Shown here: piece by piece, positions 31,698 through 42,424 of the stretch | Numbering within the stretch: position 1 is the stretch's first letter | Layout of the letters: every line of letters starts with the position of its first letter | Program-made: the position numbers and the translations under genes | Assembly: GCF_022201045.2 (NCBI RefSeq) | Contig: NC_068564.1 | Coordinates: 26,751,001 to 26,815,000, forward strand | DNA length: 64,000 nucleotides | Reading direction: 5' to 3' | Origin: Citrus sinensis | Taxonomy: Eukaryota > Streptophyta > Magnoliopsida > Sapindales > Rutaceae | Notes under the pieces: model-generated | Database searches by the model: none | What the model was told of the DNA's origin: nothing | Seen by the model: the letters and a program-made list of their open reading frames with translations, nothing else

Positions 31698-32575
31698 CAA
31701 GCAACAGCTCTAACGATTCCTGGTTGATTGACAGTGGCTGCACAAACCACATGACTAATGAGCAAGAGCTCTTCAAAGAACTTGATAAAACAATCATTTC
31801 CAAAGTAAAAACTGGAAATGGTGAATTTATTTCAGCCAAAGGGAAAGGAACAGTGGCTTTAAAAAGCTTAACATGTTTGAAGTTATTACCGATGTTCTAT
31901 ATGTGCCTAATATTGACCAAAACTTGCTTAGTGTTGACCAGCTGATTGAAAAAGGCTTCAAAGTTATATTTGAAGACAAATGGTGCTTGATCAAATACGT
32001 GGAAGGTAGAGATGTATTCAAGTTGAAGATGAAAGCAAAAAGCTTTGCTTTAAATCGATTGGAGGAGAAGGAGCAAATAGCATTTTCCAGCATTGTAACT
32101 AATGCAGAATTGTGGCATAGAAGGCTCAGGCATTTCTACCGTGATGGACTTCTATATATGCAGAAACATAATTTGGTGAAAGGTGTTCCTTTGCTGGAGG
32201 ACAAGCTAGCAAATTGTATGGCTTGTCAATATGGAAAGCAAACTAAAAAATCTTTCCCTCAAACAACATGGAAATCAATACACAAGCTGCAACTTGTACA
32301 CACAGATGTTGGAGGACCTCAGAAAACATTATCTTTAAATGGTAGTAAATATTACGTTGTATTTATTGATAATTATACCAAATTTTGCTGGAAATATAAA
32401 GCTTTAGTGGAGAATCAAAGTGGTTGTATGATGCAAAAGATAAGGTCTAATAATGGGAAAGAATACACAAATGAAACTTTTGATAAGTTCTGCGAAGAAG
32501 CTTGTATTGAACACGAACTCACAACTCATTACACACCATCATCCCAGAGTCTTAGTAAAAACAACCTAAGGTAAA
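31574..32575 (+). pseudogene. Copia protease and integrase N-terminal part
   Basis: The protease active site reads SWLIDSGCTNHM in one frame (ORF 31574-31945). After another shift at about 31870 the next frame (31873-32574) gives VLYVPNIDQNLLSVDQL, the gag-pre-integrase motif LWHRRLRHF with CMACQYGKQ, and the integrase core HTDVGGP, YYVVFIDNYTKFCW and RSNNGKEYTN. About 15-20 residues are missing after KFCW, an internal deletion. The frame ends abnormally at 32572-32574 after TPSSQSL, where unrelated sequence begins. Confidence 0.9.
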
Positions 32576-33100
32576 AAACGCTTAATTCTTTAATCTATGG
32601 ATAAGTTTGCATATCTATGTGTCAATCAACATGGGCACAAGCAAACAATTGTCACCAAACATCACAAGAACAATGACACTTGTCATCAAAATAATTAGGA
32701 CTCAAGTCAAATCAACTTCGCTTATAAATATGTCTTCTATTCTCACTAAAAGATAAGAAAAACAGACTTAAAAGGAGAAACACTGACTTTCTTTCTCTAA
32801 TGTTTCTCTCTCTAAATTTACATATCGAAAAAATCTGGTGACTGACTTGACTGTCTGAGGGTTTATGCCGGCAAAGCGTGCCCTTTGATCTTTTTCTTGT
32901 GCTTATAGAGTATCATTCGGTAAGGACATTTTCACCTCCTAATGAAGTAGACCCAGAAGAGACTCAAAGGCCCATTAAGATCAATTCAAAGGGAAAACTC
33001 ATCATCATTAGATCCAACTAAGAGGAATCCCAGTCCTAAAGGGGGGTCGTCCTTGATTGGAATTTTTACCTAATAAGTTGGGAAAAAATTTACACCAACA
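32576..33100 (+). repeat. 3' part of a Ty3/gypsy-type LTR
   Basis: It ends TTACACCAACA and has a TATAAATA at about 32722. Downstream of that is ACTTGACTGTCTGAGGGTTTATGCCGGC, the conserved leader-like motif of plant Ty3/gypsy LTRs (the 7883 element has a similar GGGTTTACGCCGGC). No LTR start or TSD is visible on the left, where the decayed copia abuts, so it is a truncated remnant. Confidence 0.5.
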
Positions 33101-33341
33101 GATACAAAATTCGTTCTTTTAATAATGTCATACATAATGCGTTATTCATTTATTAATTGATATTGTAATATTATCTCATTAATGATAATACAAAAGGTCA
33201 ACTATTATTAAACACATTGTAATCATTGGTTTGGTGAGACAACATTTATGCATCATTACTGTATTTTGAATTTATAATCTCTAGTTTGCTAAATTGAAGA
33301 TATTGATAACAAAATTATTTTGATTTTTTTTTTTGGGGTTT
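33101..33341. other. AT-rich spacer, no gene seen
   Basis: No ORF, element end or repeat could be identified. Confidence 0.4.
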
Positions 33342-33833
33342 GGAAAATTATCATTTTACTACCAAAGTTATTATGACATATTATGTCAATACCATGGTTT
33401 GCCGAAAAGTACATTTTACTACTAAACATTTGTGCCGTTATCAATTCACTACTATTCCGTTAAAAAAATGTGAATGTTTAACAGAAATTGAATTAAAAGT
33501 CGATTTTACCCCCAAGATTTTAAAAGACAATTTTACCCGTTGTAATTTAAGCATTATATATCAGAATAACTTTAGTAGTAAAATGATAATTCCCCTAAAA
33601 TCTTGGTAGTAAAATGATAATTTATCTATCTAATTAATAAATAATTTTACTCTTACAACTGGAAATGTCTTTGATGCCCTTATAAAATCAACAAGATATC
33701 AACAAATTTTTAACGTTCTTAACAGAATAGTAGTGAATTGATAATGACGCTTGGTAGTAAAATTCATTTTTTGGTAAATTATGGTATTGACATAATATGT
33801 CAGAATAACTTTGATAATAAAATGATAATATCC
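33342..33833. mobile_element. MULE-type MITE with long inverted repeats
   Basis: The left arm from 33342 (GGAAAATTATCATTTTACTACC ...) and the reverse complement of the right arm ending at 33833 (GGATATTATCATTTTATTATC ...) match for about 130 bp, including GACATATTATGTCAATACCAT and TCAATTCACTACTATTC. The flanks TTGGGGTTT and ATGGGGGTT agree at seven of nine positions, a possible 9-bp MULE TSD. Inside, at about 33560-33640, two further copies of the right-end tip (TTGGTAGTAAAATGATAATT) occur, so the element is compound or rearranged. No coding capacity. Confidence 0.75.
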
Positions 33834-34699
33834 ATGGGGGTTTTAATTTCATAATTGTTACAATGGTCTCAAATTATATGGCAAATATTGATGAGGGTGA
33901 TAGAAAAAAAAATAGAAATAATCACAAAAAGCACACATATGATATATGTAGTTCAGTTTTTTAACCCACGTTCACGAGCAAAGAAAAAGAAGAATATTTT
34001 ATTATGAAAATGGAGAATATAAGAATTGGAGTACTTATTTTACAACCCAAAACCTTAGTATACTCAAGCTCTCGAATCGCACAAGAACCTTTTAATTCTC
34101 TCAAATGCTTAGGAATTACTTCTCATAAAATATTCTTTAACTTCTCAAATTGATAGAGAACTTCAACGATACTCCAACGACTCTAGCTTCAAGATCCGTC
34201 TCTATTTATGGGCAAAGTGAACATTCAATTATCAAATAATTCGGGACCCAAATCCACTGAAATAGCCTACATTTGAGCTTAATAATCTTAACTTTTATAA
34301 GCCGCCCAATGAACACAGTAATTGCATGAATAATGGAGCCCAACTGATCTCGCACGCCATCATGCATGAAATGAAGTCATCGAGTATTTATGGAATGTTG
34401 ACTCTTTGCTATAAAAGTGTGGTAGAATGGCCATTTAGCGTAAAAGGTGAAGAAATCGGACTAAAGGCTAAAGGGCTTGTGGTAAAATGAGGTCCAGCTG
34501 TGTTACGAAGGTTGCACCATGCCACACTTGTCGTCAACCATTTAGCGTAAATGTGTCTTCACCTTAACATGAAACACATGTAAAGAAATTCAAATGGAAA
34601 CAGTTTGCGTCATCGCATCACAAGAGTGAATTAGACGGGGATATGAATATGGAAGGAAAATTCATGACATGACCAGGTTGGATATGTTTCTCACATCAC
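33834..34699. other. Intergenic region, no gene seen
   Basis: Mixed AT-rich sequence with no recognisable ORF, element end or tandem repeat. Confidence 0.4.
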
Positions 34700-34845
34700 A
34701 TGCGGGTTTAGAAAGCCCGAATCAAAACCCGGACCGGACCCGAAAAAATCGGGTTTTAACTCGGGTCCGGTCTTGTATTTCTCTCATCCGGTCCGGTCCC
34801 GGGCAACACCAAAACCCGGACCGGACCCGGATTGTGCCAAGCCTA
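34700..34845. repeat. GC-rich hAT-like MITE remnant
   Basis: A cluster of CCGGACCGGACCC motifs in both orientations (for example 34729-34743, 34792-34801, 34814-34829). The right end reads GGATTGTGCCAAGCCTA; its complement TAGGCTTGGCACAATCCGGG resembles the start of the MITE at 60655. The left end is not found. Confidence 0.4.
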
Positions 34846-35218
34846 CTCCTTAGCCCCTCCGGTAGGTAGGGGTGGGCGCGGTTCGGTTCGGTTCGGTTTT
34901 TTACTAAATTTTTCATAATCGTTCGATTACGATTATTTTAAAATCATAATCGCGATTAATTAAATTACCAAAATAATCAAATACTCGATTAATTGAAATG
35001 ATTCGATTCGGTTCGGTTCGATTATTTCGATTATGGGCCCATTTTGGGCTTTTTTTAAATTTAAAATCTTAAATTAATAAATCTACCACAAACATAAAAA
35101 ATTAACAAACAAAAAATCAAAATATGTCTCAAATAATGTTCAATAACACATAACATATTCAAATAACACATAATATGTTCAAATAACAAGTTCAAATCAA
35201 AATAAATCATAATCTCAA

Positions 35219-37428
35219 TTACTCCTCAGCTGCTTGTTCTTGTTGAGCTACTATTGGCCTACCAAATTCTACATTAACAAATTAAACAAAAATATTAGAA
35301 TGATTAGTTAAGAGAGAAATAACTAAAACAACATATCAAAATATAGTAGTAACATATTACCTGCTTCAATAACTTCATAGAATTCAGTTTCCTCCTGAGT
35401 AGGTTGTATTATCCGTTCTCCTAATAGAGTTGAGCGAAGCCAATTTTGAGTGCAAATCAATGACTCAACAGTTTTATGAGTTAAAGAACTTCTAAAAGGA
35501 TCAAGAACACGCCCTCCTGTGCTAAATGCTGATTCCGAAGCTACAGTAGACACTGGAATTGCCAAAACATCCTTGGCAATTTGAGACAAAATTGGATACC
35601 TATGCCCATTCAACTTCCACCAAGTCAAAATATCAAAATGGGCATCACTAGCACTCTCATTAACATCCGTCAAGTACTTTTCAACATCATTTTTCGAACT
35701 AATGTCATCATTTGAACTTTGCTTCATCATTTTGAAAGATGAAAAAAGATCAATTGACATTATATTACTACTAGCACTAGCACCACCACCACCACCACCA
35801 CCACCACCACCACTACTACCATCATAGATATCACCACAACAAACACCACCACTATTCCTCACATCACTCCCACCAATATAGCTATTATATAGCTTCATCA
35901 ACAACTCCTTAATGTTAGATTTCAATTCTTCAACCTTCCTAGATTCATACATGTTACTAAAACAAAATGTAACAAACTCCAATTTACATCTAGGATCAAG
36001 CACATTTGCTACAAATAATAACATGTTAACCTGATCAAAAGAATCACCCCAATATTTGGCAAACTTTTGTTCCATTTTTTCGGCCATTTTTCTTAACAAA
36101 TCATCACTAGAAGTAGCAAGTGACTTCAAATGAATTAGAACTCTTGCCATTTCATTTAAGTAATCATTGGAAGTGACATTAAGAGAGCTACTAAATTTCA
36201 AGGTCACACAATAAAAAACCGATAAAAAATTGACTAACCTCCTTGCATTTCCCCAATCGTCATCGCTCGGTGGCCCCTCCCTCTTCTTTTCACCCTCCTC
36301 CTCAACAAACCAATTAACATAATGTCCATCATCTTCCTTCATCCTATCAAATGCTTTTTCAAACACAACCGCTTTATGCAACATCAAATATGTTGAATTC
36401 CATCTAGTAGGCACATCCAACACCATAAGCCCTCCATATGAGATTTTTTCCCTATCAACACATGTTTTAAACTTTTGCAATCTTGCTGGAGAGGATCTAA
36501 CATATTTTACTGCATTGCGAATACTAGCTATTGAATGATTCACCACCGCCAACCCATCTTGCACAATCAAATTTATTATATGTGCTGAACACCTCACATG
36601 CATATATAAACCATTCAAAATCATTGAATTCACACTCCAATTTGCTAACTTCTTCTTCACATAAGTTATTGCAACTTTATTGGCACTTGCATTGTCCACT
36701 GTAATTGTGAACAATCTCTCAATCCCCCAATCAATCAAACACGTCTCAATTAGCTTCCCAATACCATCTCCTTTATGATTAGCTATAGGTGTGAAACTAA
36801 GAATCCTTTTGTGCAACACCCACTCCGCATCAATAAAATGAGTAGTAATGACCATGTAGTTAGACATTTGAATTGATGTCCACGTATCTGTGGTAATACA
36901 CACCCTCTGCTTGCTTGCACCCAAGACACTTTTTAACAACCCTTTTTCATGCTGATACAATTCAAGAATATCCCTTGTAATTGTTCTTCGCGATGGCACA
37001 TCAAATCTTGGGCAACAAGTTTGCATAAACTCTAAAAATCCTTCGGCCTCCACAAAGCTAAAAGGTAATTCATCCTTGACGATCATCTTCACAAGTGCCA
37101 TTCTACAAGCCTCTTGACTAAATCCGCCACTAACTTTAACAACTCCATCATCTTTATCTTTTCCCTTTTGACGGAAAAGTACTTGTTGCTTCGGATCCCC
37201 TTCAACCTTTACATCTTGATATGACCTACATCTATCCAAATGATTCTTCAAATTAGTGGTATTTCCTCTATTAGCTGCAAAGGTTTTACGGCAATGATGA
37301 CATTTTCCTTTGTTTCCACAAGGTAGTTTGGTAAAATGAGCCCAAACATTTGATCTCAAAGGTATTTTTCTTTTTTTCCCATCATCAACCTCCACCTCTT
37401 GCACTTCCTCCTCATCATAATTTTCCAT
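35219..37428 (-). CDS. hAT transposase (BED finger, RICESLEEPER/ZBED-like), two exons
   Basis: Exon 1 (37428-35361) opens with an acidic leader, then a BED zinc finger (VWAHFTKLPCGNKGKCHHC ... NLKNHLDRC, residues 28 to about 70). The hAT core has TTDTWTS and VDNASANK (aspartates), CSAHIINLIVQDG and TRWNSTYLM. A DUF4413-like segment, a polyglycine run at about residue 540-550, and the C-terminal dimerisation domain (ILTWWKLNGHRYP ... IPVSTVASESAFSTGGRVLD) follow. The unspliced frame stops at 35323, but GCAG/GTAATATG is a good donor. A 92-bp intron (35360-35269) joins in phase to a short exon 2 (35268-35219) encoding FGRPIVAQQEQAAEE. The 56527 copy has a near-identical last-exon ending (QVAEE), which supports this structure. 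Total about 705 residues with no lesion seen. Confidence 0.88.
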
Positions 37429-38006
37429 TCTTCACAAAAAATCAACATCACAGCAGCAACAAATCAACACAACAGCAGCAACAAATAAAAAGAACCTGAT
37501 GCTCAATAATTTTACTAACTAATATCAATTGTACGCACATAGAACAATATATGTACAAGAATTGATTCCCATATTCATTGATAAATATAGACTCCTTAAT
37601 TAATGCACCGAATCAGTGTACAATTTGAGCAACTAGCTGGCTAGGTAAAGTTGTATAATCAAAATTTCATGAATTAAAAGTAGTAAATAACAAAACATCT
37701 GTAAAGGTGGCTTTAAGCTCTTTTATTAATTTTCTTATTTTCCAAAGATCAGAGATCCCTGGAGAATGTTAAAGGTTCATATAATATGATGTTAACAACT
37801 AAGAAGTGTGACTTTTGTCTCTTATTATTTATTTATTTATTTATTTTTATTATTTTTTCTGGCCGTGGTTAGAACTTAGAACTGCTATCTATGAGTTGTA
37901 GCTGGTCAAGTTGACATCTTGCCCATCACGTGGTGTTTTCAATTAACTCAAAGAATGTAAATTGTCCATTCTGAATTTAGAGAACGAACGACCTGGTGGC
38001 ACATAC

Positions 38007-38198
38007 CCGGTCTAGCTTGAGAGCTTCAAGATATGCAGCGTCTTGTTCTTCTCTTAGCTGACGATCTGCTCTTATCTTTTCTTGTTCCCTGGCCCTGGCT
38101 CTTGTCCTTTCTTCCTCCTTTACCGGAGCACCAGCACCACCAAAAGCCAATCCTTGTTCCTCTACTGTTCTTTGCAAGATCTCCACCATCAGCATCAC
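38007..38198 (-). pseudogene. Captured host exon, UBX/FAF2-like fragment
   Basis: Inside the hAT element. The minus strand encodes VEILQRTVEEQG, a charged coiled stretch (EEERTRARAREQEKIRADR) and LREEQDAAYLEALKLDR. The last motif matches the segment between the UAS and UBX domains of FAF2/plant UBX-domain proteins (LRxxQDxAYLxxLxxD). It ends at CCGG/GTATGT, a splice-donor sequence, so genomic DNA with its intron border was captured, not cDNA. It is probably non-coding leader in the element. The family call is from memory of the motif and is moderate. Confidence 0.5.
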
Positions 38199-38269
38199 GT
38201 GGTGAAAAGAAAAAGAAAAAAAAGAGAAAGAAATGAAGAATCAACTCACAAGTTGTAGCTTTGTGGAGA

Positions 38270-38370
38270 TCACGATATTGCCAGATGACAGCGGCTGCAG
38301 CAGCGACGAGCAGCAGCGATGAGCAGCAGTGACGAGCAGCGGCAGCAGCAGCAACTAGCAACGGCGGAGA
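38270..38370. repeat. CAG/GCAGCA-rich low-complexity tract
   Basis: Repeated GCAGCAGCGACGAGCAGCAG-like triplets within the 5' untranslated part of the hAT element. Any reading frame here gives alanine or serine runs and is not supported as coding. Confidence 0.6.
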
Positions 38371-38910
38371 CAAGCGACGGGGACAAGATTCCAGCAACTG
38401 AAGGTCACGAGTTCAGTGGCTGAAGATCAGAACTCAGAACTGAAGGAATTTGAAGTGGACAATTGGTTTACAGAATTAGAATAAGTAGATTTAGGGATTT
38501 CGTATTTCGGTTTATTTTATAATCGGTTCGGTTTTTCGGTTTTTTTTTAAAAATCGAAAACCGAACCGACTGGTTTTACTATTTATACTATATTATTTTT
38601 TCGGTTTTTTGAGAGTAAAAAAACCGCAAAAAAACCGAACCGAACCGATCGGTTCGGTTCGGTTTTTGATTAATCAACTTTTTTTGCCCACCCCTACCGG
38701 TAGGTTATGTTTTTGCTTGATTCGCTTTCGTTTCTACTTGCTTCAACTCATCAGTTCAAGAGGGCCCAAAACAGAGTATACCATGCAAATCATCAAATCT
38801 TCTACTAGTTTTATGGTTGCTTCACCCCATGGGAAAATGAAACTTTTCGTTTTGAAATTGTATTGTGAAGCTTACTCTGCAGTAGAAGAGCTAATTTTAA
38901 CTTACATTTA

Positions 38911-39775
38911 GGCTGTGTTTACTTGCTGGAGTGGGAGTGAGGAGTGTGGATTCCTCCTACTCCAGCATTTACTTCCTTAAAATGGGAAGGGAGTGGGAAT
39001 CCCACTCTGTGGGCCCCATCCATTTTTGGAGTGGGGAGTGGGAGTGGGAATCCACTCCCACCTCTCCCTTTTTTACCCTTTTATTTTTTTAATTTAATTT
39101 AATTTAATATTTTATAATTAATAAAATAAAATAAATAATATTATATTTATTTGAATAATATTATTATATTTATTTGAATAATAATATTATATTTAACTAA
39201 ATAATAATTTACATTAATTTTAAGTTAAAATTATTTTAAAATAATATTATTATATTAATAGAGAATTAATAAATATAATATTATTATATTTATTTTAAAA
39301 ATAATAGTACTATATTTATTTAATAATAATAATAATAAATAGTTTATTCTAAGAAAATATTAATTTTGTACTAAATAATATTATATTATTATTTTATATA
39401 ATAATAAATTTAATATAATTATATTAAATAAAATAAGGTTTCACTTTATATTAAAATTAATAATTTATTGTTCATAATTAAGAATATTAATAATTATAAT
39501 AAATTTAAAAATATAATAAAATAAATATTATTCATTAAATATATTTTTTATTAGTTTTGTAATTAAAAATTATAATTCTTTAAATAAGGATAAAATTATA
39601 ATTTGAAACTATTTACTCACAATCCAAGACAAAATAAATACATAAATTGAATTCTGATCTCTATTCCATACTTCTATTCTAGTGTAAGTAAACAACCTAC
39701 TCCCACTCCACACTCCCAATCCTAAAATTTTCACTCCTCAGGATTTTCAATCCAATCTAAAAAGTAAACGCTACC
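38911..39775. mobile_element. PIF/Harbinger (Tourist-like) MITE
   Basis: 865 bp. The left end GGCTGTGTTTACTT and the complement of the right end GGTAGCGTTTACTT form inverted repeats. Further matching GAGTGGGAGT/TGGGAG motifs lie just inside. The flanks are the 3-bp TTA (38908-38910, 39776-39778), the PIF target duplication. The centre (39080-39600) is almost pure A/T with many TAATAATATT stretches. No coding capacity. Confidence 0.75.
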
Positions 39776-39778
39776 TTA

Positions 39779-40047
39779 CAGTATTCTTTATGAAAGAGCT
39801 ATTATTGTCGTCTTATACAGTTATATTGTCTTCTTCTTATTGGGCGGGCGGAGTATGTATAGCTGAGGCCCACTCTCATCAGATAAAAAAGAAGCGGGAA
39901 AATCATTCAGTTTCCGGCCGTACAAATTTCTGGGTCGGAGCTCAAATCTCTTTTACTTGAGGGGATAAGTTTTCAATTCAGCCCATAAATAATCATCCGC
40001 GACATAGAAGCCTAACCAGAACACCTCCCAAATTTTATTTCAAATCA
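39779..40047 (+). promoter_or_regulatory. Upstream region of the F-box gene
   Basis: Between the PIF MITE and the ATG at 40048. No unmistakable TATA box. The leader just upstream of the start is AT-rich with several TAA stops in frame, which supports the chosen start. Confidence 0.3.
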
Positions 40048-41352
40048 ATGGAAAATGCTCTTCAAAGAAGCCCTAAAATTTCAAAATTGACATGCGGCGT
40101 ATGTTCTAATGTTGGCGGCGAAGATGGTGATAGACTCAGCAATCTTCCAGAGCCCATTGTCCATCATATCTTCTCATTCCTGGAGACAATTGATGTTGCT
40201 AGAGTGAGCGCTGTTTCGCGAAAATGGAGGTACTTGTGGCTTTCAATTCCTTACTTGAACTTCAATATTCAAAATATTTGGTCAAATCCGCTAGAAAGAT
40301 GGTCACTTCAAACAACCAATGAAAAGTTCAAAGATTTTGTCAACTGGGTATTGTTGTTTCAAAATGGTTCCCTTAGTATTCATAGATTTCGCCTTTCTTG
40401 CTTGAATCGCGTCGATGATTATACACTTTACAGATGGATTGCTGTTGTGGCACGACGAAACGTGCAAGTTCTTGATCTTGATATAATTTCAGACGAGCCC
40501 ATTAAGTTGCCCCGTTCCCTTGTAACTTGTGAGTCATTGGTTTCATTGAAGTTAGATTTTGGCAACCGAGAGTACCAGGGTGTCTTAAATCTGCCTACTT
40601 GTGCTGGCTTTAGCCGGCTAAAGTCTCTTGATTTACAACATGTTGATGTATTGGATTACAACTTGTTCCGTGAGTTTCTTTCAAGTTGTCCCCTCCTTGA
40701 GAACTTGTATATGAAAGAGTGTTTTTTCCACAATTTCTTGAGTCTTGATATTTCAACAACCAGTTTAAAGTATCTGACCGTAGATGAGTTTTTATTAAGT
40801 GAACCAAAAGGTTTGCGCAGCTGTAAGGTAATTTGTGAGTCATTGGAGGCACTGAAGTTACATTTTGGTCGGGAGATTGACAAGTGTGTTTTAAAGTTAC
40901 CACCTACTTGATTTGGTTTTAGTTGGCTCAAGTCGCTTGATTTAAAGAATGTCAAGTTATTGGACCATAGTTTCTTTCTTAAACTTATTTCAAGTTCTCC
41001 CCTTCTTGAGAATTTGAAAATGGATTCACGTTGTTTTCCTGATTTGAAGATTCTTGACATTTCTTCCAATAGTTTGAAGTCTTTGACACTTGAGCGTATT
41101 GAGTTTGGTGGTGATGAATTGGACAACTACAAGCTTAAGATTGCTTGCTCAAATCTTGAGTCTTTCAATATTTTTGCTCCACTGTTACCTGACTTCAACT
41201 TGAAGGGCTTAAACTCTTTACAAAATGCTTTCATTTTCTTGGAAACTATCGGGGAGCACATGGGGACTAAAGAAATTTGTCATCGCATATCTAAAATCCT
41301 CAATGGACTTCATGATGTCAAAGTTCTGAAATTGTCCTGTACTCTTTACCAG
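40048..41352 (+). pseudogene. F-box/LRR protein gene (FBD family), first exon with one stop
   Basis: The F-box reads DRLSNLPEPIVHHIFSFLETIDVARVSAVSRKWRYLW at residues 28-65. It is followed by plant F-box LRRs (FSRLKSLDLQHVDVLD, CPLLENLYMKECFF, CESLEALKLHFG and so on). Such proteins are substrate receptors of SCF ubiquitin ligases. The frame is open for 435 codons from 40048 to a splice donor CAG/GTATAT at 41352, except for a TGA at 40909-40911 in a repeat copy of the motif LPTCAGFSRLKS, where the first copy has TGT (Cys). The expected later exons with the FBD domain were not found downstream; copia debris follows at 42140. It may be a pseudogene, or the stop may be a single-allele or sequence difference. 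Confidence 0.75.
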
Positions 41353-42139
41353 GTATATTTTTATATTTTCATTGTGCTAAAGAATGACTTTATCAGAACT
41401 TGTTTATAGCTTTCTTTTTTCTTTTTTTCATTAAATGACTAATTCTCTGCTGTAGTGAACTTCAATTGATCTGAATATACTTTTCTAAACCACGATGACA
41501 TTGAATGATGCCACTAATTCTCTGATTATGTGATTATAATTATCTAGTATGTATTATACTTTGTTCATGATACATAAACATAAATGACATGTATAACATA
41601 TGTCGTCCACACATTCTAAAATGTGGTTTCAACATTTTGCAAGGCCTGAAAAGGTTTTGCAGTGGTAGAAAATGCAGGATCGGCGTAGCCCCAGTCAGTA
41701 CAAAATCTGAAAGAAAATGACTTTTGGGAAACAAACAGGCCTGACTTAAAGATCCACGAAGGGAGAAGGCCTAGGCAATTGGTCCATTTATGATTATGAA
41801 TTAGGGGTTCTTTAATTTGGCGTGGAAATTTTCTTTTGACAATTCAACTGGTTTCGACTTTCGAGAAAGTCTTGTTTGTGTTTGTGTTGCATAACTATTG
41901 CTTTGAGGCATTTAGGTGTTAAGTAATCCCAGCAAGATTAACAGAGAGGTAAAGGAGTTTCCTTGATTGTGGCACTGGAATTTATTAAGCCTATGTATCA
42001 ATTGTTTGATTATTTTGAATTGTGAATTAGAAACACAAAAGAGAATCTATGAAGAAAACGTATTGGAATGAACATTGTTGGATTCGTGTCATGTACATGT
42101 GATACACCTCCCAGCAAATATAGAGCCCTATCAATTTCA
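41353..42139. other. Sequence after the F-box exon, no exon recognised
   Basis: If the gene is intact this would be intron, but no FBD-type exon could be read in any frame. Confidence 0.35.
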
Positions 42140-42424
42140 CTACACGACATAATCTTTAAACCACCCAGGGGGTCTTCTCACTCGTGTGCCTGTGTACCGT
42201 TCATTACGAGTTGCTTCTTCCTCAACATGTGATGTGGCTTCCTTCATGGGCTGCTCATAATTGGACTCATCGATGGGCTGCCCTTCTTGTAAACATTCAG
42301 GTTGATCCAACTGAATGTGGAAGGTTGTATCAACATGTGTATTTTTTAGTACATGAGATTTGATCAGGACATTTTCACAAATATGACCATATAAATTCAA
42401 AGAGAAGATATCATTCATCTTCAT
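42140..42424 (-). pseudogene. Probable copia pol linker fragment
   Basis: 94 open codons ending RVRRPPGWFKDYVV, similar to the RxSxRxxxPPxWLxDYV linker between integrase and RT of copia elements, preceded by an acidic E/Q-rich stretch of the same type. No neighbouring pol motif survives. Confidence 0.4.

Larger units (their letters stand above)
30467..32575 (+). mobile_element. Ty1/copia element, 5' part, decayed
   Basis: 5' LTR (30467-30730), PBS, gag, zinc knuckle, protease, gag-pre-integrase and the start of integrase, in the plus orientation. The coding region breaks off at about 32570 in the integrase core; RT, RNase H and the 3' LTR are missing. It is a different family from the minus-strand copia nearby, judging by LTR length and sequence. 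Confidence 0.9.
34867..38696 (-). mobile_element. hAT transposon with apparently intact transposase
   Basis: A 3,830-bp element with 11-bp terminal repeats TAGGGGTGGGC at both ends (inverted) and subterminal GGTTCGGTTCGG repeats. It is bounded by a perfect 8-bp TSD CCGGTAGG (34859-34866 and 38697-38704). It contains a two-exon transposase gene on the minus strand and, in its 5' untranslated part, a host-derived exon (38198-38007). A related non-autonomous copy lies at 56527-57247. Exact TSDs and an open transposase make this the best candidate here for a still-competent element. Confidence 0.96.

Noticed and set aside
31366..31839. 157-codon minus-strand frame over copia gag
   Set aside because: It is antisense to the gag and protease sequence, which is recognised by motifs in the plus frames.
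38026..38397. 123-codon minus-strand frame with alanine runs
   Set aside because: It arises from the GCAGCA-rich leader of the hAT element and is in a different frame from the captured UBX-like exon.
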